A stretch of 64,000 bases of DNA. Origin: Streptococcus sp. S5 (GTDB taxonomy: Bacteria > Bacillota > Bacilli > Lactobacillales > Streptococcaceae). Under the pieces are notes generated by a model. The model saw only the letters and a program-made list of their open reading frames with translations, was not told where the DNA came from and did not search any database. Below, piece by piece: positions 18,443-28,583 of the stretch (its first letter is position 1; each line of letters starts with the position of its first letter). The stretch covers positions 2,046,001-2,110,000 of the forward strand of contig NZ_CP139419.1 in NCBI RefSeq assembly GCF_034134805.1. Direction: 5' to 3'. The translations under genes were made by a program, and so were the position numbers.

Positions 18443-18575
18443 GGTCCACCGCCTTAAAATTTTTATTGACACGGTGGTAAATCACCGTATAAGCTACAAA
18501 TAATACAATAAAGCACAAGGCAAAAAATACACTGATGCCTACAGCTATATTAAAAAATATATTTGTAAGAGACAT
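18435..18575 (-). CDS. 46-residue membrane peptide of the exopolysaccharide operon
   Basis: This small gene starts at an ATG with a perfect AGGAGG site six bases upstream and encodes 46 residues. A single membrane helix (about residues 7-33, IAVGISVFFALCFIVLFVAY) is followed by a short polar tail ending KNFKAVDHD. Its stop codon overlaps the glycosyltransferase start, which implies translational coupling. By position it may be an accessory subunit of the synthase, like the small membrane partners of cellulose and PNAG synthases. I do not recognise a named family. Confidence 0.8.
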   Translation of the reverse strand: MSLTNIFFNIAVGISVFFALCFIVLFVAYTVIYHRVNKNFKAVDHD

Positions 18576-18584
18576 GTTTTCCTC

Positions 18585-19373
18585 CTAATATTCCACAATA
18601 ATATCTGTTTCAAGTTGACGTTTTAAGTAACGAATCATTTCTTTATAGCGATGGTATTTGGTTCGATTGGATTGATCCACTACAAGAAATCCTGACTGAA
18701 ATTGGATGCCCTGAACCCCATCTTCTCCTTGGAAAACCAGTCCTTCCAACTGTGGTTTTAAGACCGTCATATAATCGCTCTTCAGATCCCGCTCGCTATC
18801 AGAAGATAAGATCAAGAAATTACCGTCTGATACATAATACAAGCTTTCATTTGGCTTCAGATGATGCGTTAACAAATAGTTGATTTGGTTCAAGGTCCGA
18901 TTGTACTCTCTCGGTTGCAATTGGAAGAACAATTCCTCGTGCGACCAGTGAATGAGTAAGGCCTGAATTGTATCATTGGTTTGTCCGCCATAAGAAGCGA
19001 TGCGGTTGCGGTAATCTGCGTAAGCTTCTGGCTCTTGATCCTTCACTTTTGCAATCTCTTTAAAGAGGTGATAGCGAATTCGGGTCAATATTCCAATCAA
19101 GATCGGAAAACTAAAGAGCAGAAGCAAGGCTTGATGAAATGGGATATAGACAACACCCGCCACCAAAAAGACAATCCCAAGGGCAAATGACAACAGGATG
19201 GTCCATGTCAACAATAAATCCGATAAGACAATAGCAGAAAATAATCCTAAAACAAAGAACAATCCTTCTTCAATCAGAATCTCTCTTGCAAAAAACAAGC
19301 AGTAAAGTAAAAGAAGTACTTCGAAAACAATCAAAATCAGCAACCATCTACTTAACTTTTCCGTTTTTTTCAT
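18585..19373 (-). CDS. Membrane protein with degenerate GGDEF-like domain
   Basis: This 262-residue protein has four predicted membrane helices in residues 10-97 and a cytoplasmic domain from about 100. The segment YYVSDGNFLIL (179-189) aligns with the RYGGDEFLIL hairpin of diguanylate cyclases, but the signature reads SDGNF. The usual inhibitory site RxxD, five residues upstream, reads KPNE (173-176). It is therefore probably catalytically dead, like the receptors YdaK (Bacillus) and PssE (Listeria). It starts directly after the epimerase stop codon. Its ligand, if any, is unknown. Confidence 0.7.
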   Translation of the reverse strand: MKKTEKLSRWLLILIVFEVLLLLYCLFFAREILIEEGLFFVLGLFSAIVLSDLLLTWTILLSFALGIVFLVAGVVYIPFHQALLLLFSFPILIGILTRIRYHLFKEIAKVKDQEPEAYADYRNRIASYGGQTNDTIQALLIHWSHEELFFQLQPREYNRTLNQINYLLTHHLKPNESLYYVSDGNFLILSSDSERDLKSDYMTVLKPQLEGLVFQGEDGVQGIQFQSGFLVVDQSNRTKYHRYKEMIRYLKRQLETDIIVEY

Positions 19374-20528
19374 TTATTCTTTCTCTCCCTCATGAAATTC
19401 TTCGGCAGCCTCTCCCTGGCCAAAGTAATGTTTAATGGCTTGTACGATTCGCTCAGAAGCTTTTCCATCCCCATAAGGATTTCGGGCATTTGCCATTTGA
19501 AGATACAGGCTTTCGTTGCTTAAGAGCTCTGTCATCGTGGATTTGACGACGGTAGGATCCGTTCCAACTAATTTCAAGGTCCCTGCTTTGACCCCTTCTG
19601 GGCGTTCCGTTGTATCGCGCAATACCAATACCGGTTTTCCTAATGATGGCGCCTCCTCTTGCACCCCACCTGAATCCGACATGATAAAGTAACTTCTAGA
19701 AGCTAAATTGTGGAAATCCAGCACATCTAGAGGCTCAATGAGGTGGATCCGATCATGTTCTCCTAATAGATCGTTTGCCGCCTCTTGGACCGCTGGACTA
19801 AGATGCACTGGGTAAACCACTTCAATAGTCGGTTCTTGATCCACCATTTCTCTCAGAGCTCCAAAGACCGCTCGCATGGGTTGGCCTTGATTTTCTCTTC
19901 GATGCATGGTGACCAGGATGACTTTTTTATCTGGATCCAATTGATCTAACACTTCGTGGTGATAGTCCTCTTGAACCGTGAGTTTCAACGCATCAATGGC
20001 AGTATTTCCCGTCACTACAATAGAGGATTCCGGATGATTTTCTTTTAAGAGATTGGCCTTACTTTCGCCTGTCGGCGCAAAATACAGATCCGCTAAATCA
20101 TCCGTCATTTGACGGTTCATCTCTTCTGGATACGGTGAATATTTATCAAAGGTTCTCAAACCAGCTTCGACGTGACCAATGCGGACTTGATTGTAAAAGG
20201 CAACCAGACTCGCCGCAAAGGTGGTTGTCGTATCTCCATGGACGAGCACCATATCCGGCTTTTCTTTTTTGATAACTGGATCTAATTGATTCAGAATTTT
20301 AGAGGTAATGTCCAATAAGGTCTGGCTTTTTCCCATAATATCCAAATCGTAATCAGGTACGATGTTAAAGGTTTCTAAGACCTGGTCCAGCATTTGACGG
20401 TGCTGGGCAGTGACCACTGTGATGGTCTCAATAACCTCCTTTTGTTTTTGCAACTCCAATACCAAAGGGGCCATTTTGATGGCCTCCGGTCGGGTTCCAA
20501 ACACAACCATAATTTTCAATTTTCCCAT
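19374..20528 (-). CDS. mnaA: UDP-N-acetylglucosamine 2-epimerase (non-hydrolysing)
   Basis: This 384-residue enzyme of the WecB/MnaA family interconverts UDP-GlcNAc and UDP-ManNAc. Signatures include VFGTRPEAIKMAPL at the N terminus, HGDTTTT near residue 95, HVEAGLRT near 117, TMHRRENQG near 207 and the SDSGGVQEE loop near 287. It is first in the exopolysaccharide operon behind a clear sigma-A promoter. In this setting it suggests the polymer contains N-acetylmannosamine, as in the Listeria Pss polysaccharide. A role in cell-wall teichoic-type linkage units is an alternative. Confidence 0.93.
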   Translation of the reverse strand: MGKLKIMVVFGTRPEAIKMAPLVLELQKQKEVIETITVVTAQHRQMLDQVLETFNIVPDYDLDIMGKSQTLLDITSKILNQLDPVIKKEKPDMVLVHGDTTTTFAASLVAFYNQVRIGHVEAGLRTFDKYSPYPEEMNRQMTDDLADLYFAPTGESKANLLKENHPESSIVVTGNTAIDALKLTVQEDYHHEVLDQLDPDKKVILVTMHRRENQGQPMRAVFGALREMVDQEPTIEVVYPVHLSPAVQEAANDLLGEHDRIHLIEPLDVLDFHNLASRSYFIMSDSGGVQEEAPSLGKPVLVLRDTTERPEGVKAGTLKLVGTDPTVVKSTMTELLSNESLYLQMANARNPYGDGKASERIVQAIKHYFGQGEAAEEFHEGEKE

Positions 20529-20590
20529 AAACTTCTCCCGTTGACATGCATGTAATTCAACATTTTTTTAATTTGTGTACATCTTTTTTC

Positions 20591-20619
20591 ATTCTACCGC
20601 CAATGACTTTAAATGTCAA
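20591..20619 (-). promoter_or_regulatory. Sigma-A promoter of the exopolysaccharide operon
   Basis: Leftward, TTGACA (20614-20619), a 17-base spacer and TAGAAT (20591-20596) form a near-consensus promoter. The leader to the epimerase start would be about 55 nt. Such a strong core suggests substantial basal expression unless a repressor acts. Confidence 0.75.
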
Positions 20620-20812
20620 ACCGATTTTGGGTTTTATAAAGAAATTACTAATAGTTAGTCATTTTATTATTTTGGTGTTTAGAATACATATCCATATAAT
20701 CACTAATTGTAAGTATTTACAACACGACTTTTACCGGGCTAATATTTTTGGTAAAAAAATAATTCAATAATTATACAATTATTTTTCAAATAATAAATTT
20801 TTATAATTTTTT
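20620..20812. other. AT-rich spacer between rpoC and the exopolysaccharide operon
   Basis: This stretch of about 190 bases is very AT-rich and shows no credible gene on either strand. A plus-strand open frame of 74 codons crosses it but has no ribosome site and no recognisable features. It may hold regulatory sites upstream of the operon promoter. Confidence 0.5.
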
Positions 20813-20841
20813 CAAAAAAAGCCGGAACTTGTAGTTCCGAC
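20813..20841 (-). terminator. Terminator of rpoBC
   Basis: Leftward, GTCGGAACT and AGTTCCGGC pair around a three-base loop and are followed by eight T residues. This is a strong intrinsic terminator ten bases after the rpoC stop codon. Confidence 0.88.
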
Positions 20842-20849
20842 TTATTTTC

Positions 20850-23800
20850 TTATTCTTCTATGACTTCAGCTGTTTGAACTTCATCGACTGTTCCATCTGT
20901 TAATGGCACTTCTTCGATAATTTCAACTTCATTAATCGCTTGTGGTTCCAAGTTGCGGTAACGAGCCATACCTGTACCTGCAGGAATAATCTTACCAATG
21001 ATAACATTTTCCTTAAGTCCAAGGAGATGGTCTTTCTTACCACGGATCGCTGCGTCTGTAAGAACACGAGTTGTTTCCTGGAAGGAAGCCGCAGACAAGA
21101 AACTGTTGGTTTCAAGTGAGGCTTTGGTAATTCCCATAAGGACTGGACGAGCAGTCGCAGGAACTCCACCAGAAATAAGGACATCCTTATTAGCATCTGT
21201 AAAGTCTGTAATGTCCATCAGAGTACCCATGAGAAGGTCTGTATCTCCTGGATCCATGACACGTACTTTACGGATCATTTGACGCACCATTACCTCGATG
21301 TGTTTGTCGCCGATTTCTACCCCTTGGCTACGGTATACTTTTTGTACTTCCGCAAGAAGGTAAGTTTCAACAGACAAGACATCACGAACGGCAAGGAGAC
21401 GTTTTGGTTGGATAGACCCTTCTGTCAGAGCATCACCACGAGAGACTTGATCTCCCACTTCGACTTTCATGCGGGCAGTGTAAGGGACAACGTATTCGCC
21501 CTCACCAGTTGCTCCGCTAACAAAGACTTTCTTGGTGCGTGTAGAAGCATCTTCTTCGATCGCTGTGACTTCCCCTTTGACCTCAGTGATGACCGCTTCC
21601 CCTTTTGGATTGCGGGCTTCAAAGATTTCTTGGACACGAGGAAGACCCTGAGTGATATCGGTATTTGAGGCAACCCCACCCGTGTGGAAGGTACGCATGG
21701 TCAACTGTGTACCAGGTTCCCCGATAGATTGGGCAGCGATAGTTCCGACTGCTTCACCCACTTCAACCGCATCACCAGTCGCCAAGTTGATACCATAACA
21801 GTGACGGCAGACACCATGGCGGGTGTTACATGTAAAGACAGAGCGGATAGTGACTTCTTCAACACCAGCTTTGACAATTTCACGTGCTAGGTCTTCTGAA
21901 ATCAAGGTATCTGGACCAACGATGACTTCACCTGTTTCAGGATGTTTAACAGATTTCTTGGTATAACGACCAGTCAAGCGTTCTTCGAGTGGCTCGATCA
22001 TTTCCTTACCATCAGTAATGGCACGGATCACAAGTCCACGGTCTGTTCCACAGTCATCTTCACGGATAATGACGTCTTGGGCCACGTCAACCAAACGACG
22101 AGTCAAGTAACCTGAGTCGGCTGTCTTCAAGGCCGTATCGGTCATCCCTTTACGGGCACCGTGAGTTGAGAAGAACATTTCGAGTACTGACAAACCTTCG
22201 CGGAAGTTTGACAGGATTGGCAATTCCATGATCCGTCCGTTTGGAGCGGCCATCAAACCACGCATACCGGCAAGTTGCGAGAAGTTTGAAATGTTACCAC
22301 GGGCTCCAGAGTCCATCATCATAACGATTGGGTTCTTCGGATCTTGGTTATCCACCAAGCGTTTTTCCAATTTTTCACGGGCTGCACGCCATTCAGCTGT
22401 AACGGCATTGTAGCGTTCGTCATCTGTGATCAAACCACGACGGAATTGTTTAGTGATTTGTTCCACACGTTTGTGAGATTCTTCAATGATTTCTGCCTTA
22501 TCTTCAACGACCGGAATATCGGCAATCCCCACTGTCAAACCAGCAAGGGTTGAGTGATGGTAACCCAAGTCTTTCAAGCGGTCCAAGAAAGCAGACGTTT
22601 CAGTTGTACGGAAGCGTTTGAAGATTTCTGCGATGATATTTCCAAGATTTTTCTTCTTGAATGGAACGTTTAATTCCAATTTCTCAATCGCTGCTTTGAC
22701 ATCTTGACCAGGCTCCAAGAAGTACTTAGCTGGAACGCCTTCTGTCAAGTTGGCATTATTTGGCTCTTGAAGGTATGGAAGCTCTGCAGGCATGATATCG
22801 TTAAAGAGGATCTTACCAACAGTTGTCAAGAGAATCTTGTGTTGTTGCGCTTCTGTCCATGGTTTGTTCAAGCTATCTGTCGCAATTCCGACACGTGTAT
22901 GCAAGTGAACATAGCCATTGCGAAGGGCCATGACCGCTTCATCACGGTCTTTGAAGACCATGCCTTCGCCTTCACGACCAGCTTCTTCCATAGTGAGGTA
23001 ATAGTTCCCCAATACCATATCCTGAGATGGGGTAACAACTGGTTTACCGTCTTTTGGATTCAAGATGTGCTCAGCAGCCAACATCAAGATACGAGCTTCT
23101 GCTTGAGCTTCTTCTGAAAGCGGTACGTGGATGGCCATTTGGTCCCCGTCAAAGTCGGCATTATAGGCTTCACAGACAAGTGGGTGCAAGCGAAGAGCTT
23201 TCCCGTCAATCAAGACAGGTTCAAAAGCTTGGATCCCCAAACGGTGAAGGGTCGGTGCGCGGTTCAAGAGAACTGGGTGTTCTTTGATCACTTCTTCTAG
23301 GATATCCCAGATGCGTTCATCTCCACGTTCGACCAAGCGTTTTGCAGCTTTAACGTTTTGCACGATATCACGCGCAACGATTTCACGCATCACGAATGGT
23401 TTGAAGAGCTCGATCGCCATTTCACGTGGCACACCACATTGGTACATCTTAAGAGTTGGACCAACGGCGATAACAGAACGTCCTGAGAAGTCAACCCGTT
23501 TACCGAGCAAGTTTTGACGGAAGCGTCCTTGTTTCCCTTTGAGCATGTGACTCAATGATTTTAATGGACGGCTACCTGGTCCTGTGATTGGACGACCACG
23601 ACGACCGTTATCGATCAAAGCATCAACGGCTTCTTGGAGCATCCGTTTTTCGTTTTGCACGATGATACCAGGGGCATTCAACTCAAGCAAACGTGCCAAA
23701 CGGTTGTTCCGGTTAATCACACGGCGGTAAAGGTCGTTCAAGTCAGAGGCAGCAAAACGGCCACCATCCAATTGGACCATCGGACGAAGATCTGGTGGAA

Positions 23801-24503
23801 TAACCGGAAGGATGTTGAGAACCATCCATTCTGGCTTGTTGCCAGATTTGTAGAAGGCGTCCAAGACATCCAAACGACGCACAGCCTTCACACGTTTTTG
23901 ACCAGTTGCAGTCTTCAATTCTTCTTTCAAGAGAGCAATTTCAGCTTCCAGATCCACTTGTTTCAAGAGGTCTTGGATGGCTTCTGCACCCATCTTAGCT
24001 ACAAAGGAACCTGGTCCGTATTCACGCAAGCGTTCACGGTATTCACGTTCTGTCATGATGGATTTGTGCTCAAGTGGAGTATCTTTTGGATCGATCACCA
24101 CATAAGCTGCGAAGTAGATGACTTCTTCAAGGGCACGAGGGCTCATATCCAAGGTCAATCCCATACGAGAAGGGATTCCTTTGAAGTACCAGATGTGTGA
24201 TACAGGTGCTTTCAACTCGATGTGCCCCATGCGTTCACGACGAACTTTCGCACGTGTTACTTCAACCCCACAGCGGTCACAAACAATCCCTTTGTAACGG
24301 ATTCGTTTGTATTTCCCACACGCACATTCCCAGTCTTTTGTAGGTCCAAAGATGACTTCATCAAAGAGACCTTCACGTTCTGGCTTCAATGTACGGTAGT
24401 TGATTGTTTCAGGTTTCTTGACCTCTCCATAAGACCATGAACGGACCTTGCTTGGAGAAGCTAGGGTGATTTGCATACTTTTAAAACGATTTACATCAAC
24501 CAC
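20850..24503 (-). CDS. rpoC: RNA polymerase subunit beta-prime
   Basis: This 1217-residue subunit has the normal streptococcal length. The N-terminal zinc site is visible as CACGKYKR and CDRCGVEV, the catalytic magnesium loop as NADFDGDQM near residue 450, and the second cysteine cluster as [15 protein letters not shown] near 890. The acidic tail ends [10 protein letters not shown]. It follows rpoB by about 160 bases with no evident terminator, so the two are co-transcribed. A strong terminator follows it. Confidence 0.98.
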   Translation of the reverse strand: MVDVNRFKSMQITLASPSKVRSWSYGEVKKPETINYRTLKPEREGLFDEVIFGPTKDWECACGKYKRIRYKGIVCDRCGVEVTRAKVRRERMGHIELKAPVSHIWYFKGIPSRMGLTLDMSPRALEEVIYFAAYVVIDPKDTPLEHKSIMTEREYRERLREYGPGSFVAKMGAEAIQDLLKQVDLEAEIALLKEELKTATGQKRVKAVRRLDVLDAFYKSGNKPEWMVLNILPVIPPDLRPMVQLDGGRFAASDLNDLYRRVINRNNRLARLLELNAPGIIVQNEKRMLQEAVDALIDNGRRGRPITGPGSRPLKSLSHMLKGKQGRFRQNLLGKRVDFSGRSVIAVGPTLKMYQCGVPREMAIELFKPFVMREIVARDIVQNVKAAKRLVERGDERIWDILEEVIKEHPVLLNRAPTLHRLGIQAFEPVLIDGKALRLHPLVCEAYNADFDGDQMAIHVPLSEEAQAEARILMLAAEHILNPKDGKPVVTPSQDMVLGNYYLTMEEAGREGEGMVFKDRDEAVMALRNGYVHLHTRVGIATDSLNKPWTEAQQHKILLTTVGKILFNDIMPAELPYLQEPNNANLTEGVPAKYFLEPGQDVKAAIEKLELNVPFKKKNLGNIIAEIFKRFRTTETSAFLDRLKDLGYHHSTLAGLTVGIADIPVVEDKAEIIEESHKRVEQITKQFRRGLITDDERYNAVTAEWRAAREKLEKRLVDNQDPKNPIVMMMDSGARGNISNFSQLAGMRGLMAAPNGRIMELPILSNFREGLSVLEMFFSTHGARKGMTDTALKTADSGYLTRRLVDVAQDVIIREDDCGTDRGLVIRAITDGKEMIEPLEERLTGRYTKKSVKHPETGEVIVGPDTLISEDLAREIVKAGVEEVTIRSVFTCNTRHGVCRHCYGINLATGDAVEVGEAVGTIAAQSIGEPGTQLTMRTFHTGGVASNTDITQGLPRVQEIFEARNPKGEAVITEVKGEVTAIEEDASTRTKKVFVSGATGEGEYVVPYTARMKVEVGDQVSRGDALTEGSIQPKRLLAVRDVLSVETYLLAEVQKVYRSQGVEIGDKHIEVMVRQMIRKVRVMDPGDTDLLMGTLMDITDFTDANKDVLISGGVPATARPVLMGITKASLETNSFLSAASFQETTRVLTDAAIRGKKDHLLGLKENVIIGKIIPAGTGMARYRNLEPQAINEVEIIEEVPLTDGTVDEVQTAEVIEE

Positions 24504-24662
24504 TATTTCTTACCTTTCCTTGTTTTCATACTTGTTTCATTTGGATACAGCTTAGGTGGGGGAAGAAAGGAAACTTTCTTGCCACCTCCTTGTGTCTGTA
24601 TCTTGTTATCGAATCATCCTGCTAGAAGCATTGGTTGCTCACAGGACAATCATTTTTACTGA

Positions 24663-27600
24663 TTATTTTTCTGATTCTTCGGCATCAAAGGCTGCTTTTG
24701 CTTCCTTTGCTGCTTTTTCACGTGCTTTTTCAAGGTCATCCACATGAATCACATCATCGTCTTCTCCTTCATCAAGGTCACGAAGTTCCACTTCTTGATC
24801 ATCTTCGTCCAAGACACGCATGTCAAGACCAAGTGATTGCAATTCTTTGACAAGAACGCGGAAGGATTCTGGTACACCTGGTTTTGGAATTGGTTTACCT
24901 TTGGTAATCGCTTCATAGGCCTTCAGACGTCCGTTGACATCGTCTGACTTGTAAGTCAAGATTTCTTGAAGGACATTTGACGCACCATAAGCCTCAAGGG
25001 CCCACACTTCCATTTCCCCGAAACGTTGTCCACCAAACTGAGCTTTCCCTCCGAGTGGTTGTTGGGTAACCATTGAGTATGGTCCGACTGAACGGGCATG
25101 GAGTTTATCATCAACCATGTGGTGAAGCTTGATCATGTACATGACACCGACAGAGACACGGTTGTCAAACGGCTCACCTGTACGTCCATCGTAAAGAATC
25201 GTCTTAGCATCGCTATCCATACCAGCTTCTTTCACAGTATCCCAGAGGTCTTCTGAGCTTGCTCCATCAAAGACTGGTGTCGCGATGTGAATACCCAAGT
25301 TACGAGCTGCCATACCAAGGTGAAGTTCCATAACCTGACCGATATTCATACGTGATGGCACCCCAAGAGGGTTCAACATGATATCAACCGGTGTACCGTC
25401 TGGAAGGTAAGGCATATCTTCAACTGGAACAATACGAGACACAACCCCTTTGTTTCCGTGACGACCGGCCATCTTATCTCCGACGCGGATCTTACGTTTT
25501 TGTGCAATGTAAACACGAACCAACATGTTGACACCAGATTGTAATTCATCACCGTTTGCACGGGTAAAGATCTTAACATCGCGAACGACTCCATCTCCAC
25601 CGTGAGGTACACGGAGTGATGTATCACGCACTTCACGAGATTTATCCCCAAAGATAGCGTGAAGGAGACGTTCTTCGGCAGAAAGGTCTTTTTCACCTTT
25701 CGGTGTTACCTTACCGACAAGGATATCGCCTTCTTTAACCTCAGCACCAATACGGATAATACCTGTTTCATCCAAGTCACGAAGAGCATCTTCCCCGACG
25801 TTTGGAATTTCACGGGTAATTTCTTCAGGGCCTAACTTGGTATCGCGTGTTTCTGATTCGAATTCTTCCAAGTGAACAGATGTGTAGACATCTTCTTTCA
25901 CCAAGCGTTCGCTCATGATAACAGCATCCTCGAAGTTATACCCTTCCCAAGTCATGTAAGCGACGATTGGGTTTTGACCAAGGGCCATTTCCCCTTTTTC
26001 CATCGATGGACCATCAGCGATAAAGTCGCCTTTTTCAACGGTTTCACCAACTTTAACCAGAGTACGTTGGTTGTAAGCTGTACCGGAGTTTGAACGACGG
26101 AATTTTTGAACATGGTAGACGTCCAAAGAACCATCTTCCCGACGGACTTCCACCTTATCCGCATCTGCATAGGTAACTTTACCATCATGTTGAGCAATGA
26201 CTGCAGCTCCTGAGTCATGGGCTGCTTGGTATTCCATACCAGTACCCACATAAGGGGCTTTTGGATCAATCAATGGAACAGCCTGACGTTGCATGTTGGC
26301 ACCCATGAGGGCACGGTTGGAGTCATCGTTTTCCAAGAAAGGAATACATGCTGTCGCAACAGCAACTACTTGTTTTGGAGATACGTCCATGTAGTCGACT
26401 TGATCAGATGGGAACTCTTGGTTGTTACCACGGTGACGTCCCATAACGATTGGCTCAGCAAAGCCACCCTTTTCGTTCAACTTAGAATTGGCCTGAGCGA
26501 CGATGTACTCATCTTCTTCATCGGCTGTCAACCAAACGATTTCGTTGGTCACTACACCTTTTTCACGGTCTACCTTACGGTATGGCGTTTGGATGAAACC
26601 ATACTTGTTCAAGTGTCCATAAGATGACAAGTTGTTGATCAAACCGATGTTTGGTCCTTCAGGTGTTTCGATTGGACACATCCGACCATAGTGGGTATAG
26701 TGCACGTCACGCACTTCATATCCGGCACGGTCACGTGTCAAACCACCAGGCCCTAAGGCAGACAAACGACGTTTGTGAGACAACTCAGAAAGTGGGTTGT
26801 GTTGGTCCATGAACTGTGACAACTGTGAAGAACCAAAGAATTCTTTAATTGCTGCAGTTACGGGACGAATGTTAATAATTTGTTGTGGTGTCAAGACATC
26901 GTTATCTTGTACAGACATCCGTTCGCGAACGTTTCGTTCCATCCGTGAAAGTCCAAGACGCACTTGGTTGGCAAGCAATTCACCAACGGCACGAATCCGA
27001 CGGTTTCCAAGGTGGTCGATATCATCCACGCGGCCAAGACCTTCTGCAAGGTTCAAGAAATAGCTCATCTCTGCCAAGATATCTGCTGGAGTTACAATCC
27101 GTACTTTGTCAGATGGGTTGGCATTTCCGATGATGGTGACAACGCGGTCTGGATCTGTTGGAGCGACAACTTTGAATTTTTGCAATTCTACTGGTTCTGT
27201 CAAAACAGCAGCATCATTTGGAATGTAGGTGATTTTGTTCAAACCGTTATCCAATTGTTCAGAGATGCTGTCGATCACATCGCGCGTCATGACAGTACCA
27301 GCTTCTACAAGGATTTCCCCTGTTTCAGCATCTACCAATGGTTCTGCGATTGTTTGGTTCAACAAGCGGTTCTTGATATTGAGTTTCTTGTTGATCTTGT
27401 AGCGACCGACAGGAGCCAAGTCATAACGACGTGGATCAAAGAAACGAGCTACCAACAAGCTGCGTGAGCTTTCCGCTGTTTTTCGTTCACCCGGACGAAG
27501 ACGCTCGTAGATTTCTTTGAGGGCTTCATCTGTCCGTGAATCCATTGGATTTTTGTGGATATCTTTTTCAATGGTATTACGAACCAATTCGCTATCCCCA

Positions 27601-28232
27601 AAGATATCGATGATTTCATCATCTCCAGAGAATCCAAGAGCACGCACAAGAGTTGTAAATGGAATCTTACGTGTGCGGTCGATACGTGTGTAAGCAATGT
27701 CTTTTGAGTCGGTTTCAAGCTCTAACCAAGCCCCACGGTTAGGGATAACAGTTGATCCATAACCAACCTTACCATTCTTGTCCACCTTATCATTGAAGTA
27801 GACACCTGGTGAGCGGACCAACTGAGATACGATAATCCGTTCTCCACCATTGATGATAAAGGTTCCCATTTCAGTCATGATTGGGAAATCACCAAAGAAA
27901 ACTTCTTGGGTCTTGATTTCACCTGTTTCTTTGTTGACCAAACGGAAGGTCACAAAGATTGGTGCTGAGTAGCTGGCATCGTGGATGCGCGCTTCTTCAA
28001 GCGAATACTTAGGTTCGCGGATTTCATAACCCACAAATTCCAATTCCATTGTATCCGTGAAGTTTGAGATGGGAAGCACATCTTCAAATACTTCCTTCAA
28101 GCCATGATCCAAGAAATCTTTGAATGAGTCTGTCTGGATTTCAATCAAGTTTGGTAAATCAAGAACCTCTTTGATTCTTGAAAAACTACGACGGGTCCGA
28201 TGTTTCCCGTATTGAACGTCATGTCCTGCCAA
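24663..28232 (-). CDS. rpoB: RNA polymerase subunit beta
   Basis: This 1189-residue subunit starts with TTG behind AAGGAG, as I recall for pneumococcal rpoB. The rifampicin region reads [20 protein letters not shown] followed by [11 protein letters not shown], with the usual Asp, His and Ser at the resistance positions, so it looks drug-sensitive. The C terminus is rich in Asp and Glu. The gene lies downstream of pbp1b but has its own near-consensus promoter and a long structured leader. Confidence 0.98.
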   Translation of the reverse strand: MAGHDVQYGKHRTRRSFSRIKEVLDLPNLIEIQTDSFKDFLDHGLKEVFEDVLPISNFTDTMELEFVGYEIREPKYSLEEARIHDASYSAPIFVTFRLVNKETGEIKTQEVFFGDFPIMTEMGTFIINGGERIIVSQLVRSPGVYFNDKVDKNGKVGYGSTVIPNRGAWLELETDSKDIAYTRIDRTRKIPFTTLVRALGFSGDDEIIDIFGDSELVRNTIEKDIHKNPMDSRTDEALKEIYERLRPGERKTAESSRSLLVARFFDPRRYDLAPVGRYKINKKLNIKNRLLNQTIAEPLVDAETGEILVEAGTVMTRDVIDSISEQLDNGLNKITYIPNDAAVLTEPVELQKFKVVAPTDPDRVVTIIGNANPSDKVRIVTPADILAEMSYFLNLAEGLGRVDDIDHLGNRRIRAVGELLANQVRLGLSRMERNVRERMSVQDNDVLTPQQIINIRPVTAAIKEFFGSSQLSQFMDQHNPLSELSHKRRLSALGPGGLTRDRAGYEVRDVHYTHYGRMCPIETPEGPNIGLINNLSSYGHLNKYGFIQTPYRKVDREKGVVTNEIVWLTADEEDEYIVAQANSKLNEKGGFAEPIVMGRHRGNNQEFPSDQVDYMDVSPKQVVAVATACIPFLENDDSNRALMGANMQRQAVPLIDPKAPYVGTGMEYQAAHDSGAAVIAQHDGKVTYADADKVEVRREDGSLDVYHVQKFRRSNSGTAYNQRTLVKVGETVEKGDFIADGPSMEKGEMALGQNPIVAYMTWEGYNFEDAVIMSERLVKEDVYTSVHLEEFESETRDTKLGPEEITREIPNVGEDALRDLDETGIIRIGAEVKEGDILVGKVTPKGEKDLSAEERLLHAIFGDKSREVRDTSLRVPHGGDGVVRDVKIFTRANGDELQSGVNMLVRVYIAQKRKIRVGDKMAGRHGNKGVVSRIVPVEDMPYLPDGTPVDIMLNPLGVPSRMNIGQVMELHLGMAARNLGIHIATPVFDGASSEDLWDTVKEAGMDSDAKTILYDGRTGEPFDNRVSVGVMYMIKLHHMVDDKLHARSVGPYSMVTQQPLGGKAQFGGQRFGEMEVWALEAYGASNVLQEILTYKSDDVNGRLKAYEAITKGKPIPKPGVPESFRVLVKELQSLGLDMRVLDEDDQEVELRDLDEGEDDDVIHVDDLEKAREKAAKEAKAAFDAEESEK

Positions 28233-28258
28233 AGTTTTTAGCTCCTTTTTCCATACTA

Positions 28259-28293
28259 GGATAGCTTGGTAAAATGACTTTCACCACCTATCC
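28259..28293 (-). ncRNA. Candidate Lacto-rpoB-type leader hairpin
   Basis: Leftward, about 25 nt before the rpoB start, GGATAG and CTATCC close a stem with an inner GGTG/TACC pairing and a loop containing GAAAGTCATTT. A conserved leader RNA named Lacto-rpoB is described upstream of rpoB in Lactobacillales, and position and shape fit. I cannot confirm the match without a covariance model. Confidence 0.5.
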
Positions 28294-28420
28294 GGTTTTA
28301 ACTACAATTGTGTGATTTGCATCACGTGAAGAGCTGTCTCTTCACCTCATTCGTCGCATTTTGTAATTTTTAGAAAAATTAAATTTGTGTAACAAACTAG
28401 GTTTTTTCTGAAAAATAGGC

Positions 28421-28477
28421 ACAAAAAGAGCAGCTAAATCGACTTATTCAAGTAAGATTTAACTGCTGTAAGCTCTT
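28421..28477 (-). promoter_or_regulatory. Terminator-like hairpin inside the rpoB leader
   Basis: Leftward, GAGC-AGC-AAATC and GATTT-GCT-GCTC form a stem with a small bulge, followed by five T residues. It lies about 45 nt after the predicted rpoB transcription start and about 190 nt before the gene, so it could attenuate rpoBC transcription. It is downstream of the rpoB promoter, so it cannot act only as the pbp1b terminator. Confidence 0.55.
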
Positions 28478-28524
28478 ATTTGGACAATATTTCAAATAAA
28501 GCACACGACAAATTAGTTATCACT

Positions 28525-28553
28525 ATTATACCGTTTTTTGCTCCAAAAATCAA
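28525..28553 (-). promoter_or_regulatory. rpoB promoter
   Basis: Leftward, TTGATT (28548-28553), a 17-base spacer and TATAAT (28525-28530). The transcript would begin near 28518, giving a leader of about 286 nt before rpoB. Confidence 0.75.
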
Positions 28554-28583
28554 GGCTTTCTCTAGGTTTTCTACTGGATCAGA

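Noticed and set aside
20546..20770. 74-codon plus-strand gene between the epimerase and rpoC
   Set aside because: There is no ribosome site, composition is that of AT-rich spacer, and it runs through the promoter of the exopolysaccharide operon in the opposite direction.
24504..24662. Regulatory RNA or small gene between rpoB and rpoC
   Set aside because: I found no stable hairpin with a T run and no small frame with a ribosome site in this 159-base gap.
24663..28232. Rifampicin-resistance substitution in rpoB
   Set aside because: The Asp, His and Ser residues at the common resistance positions are wild type.
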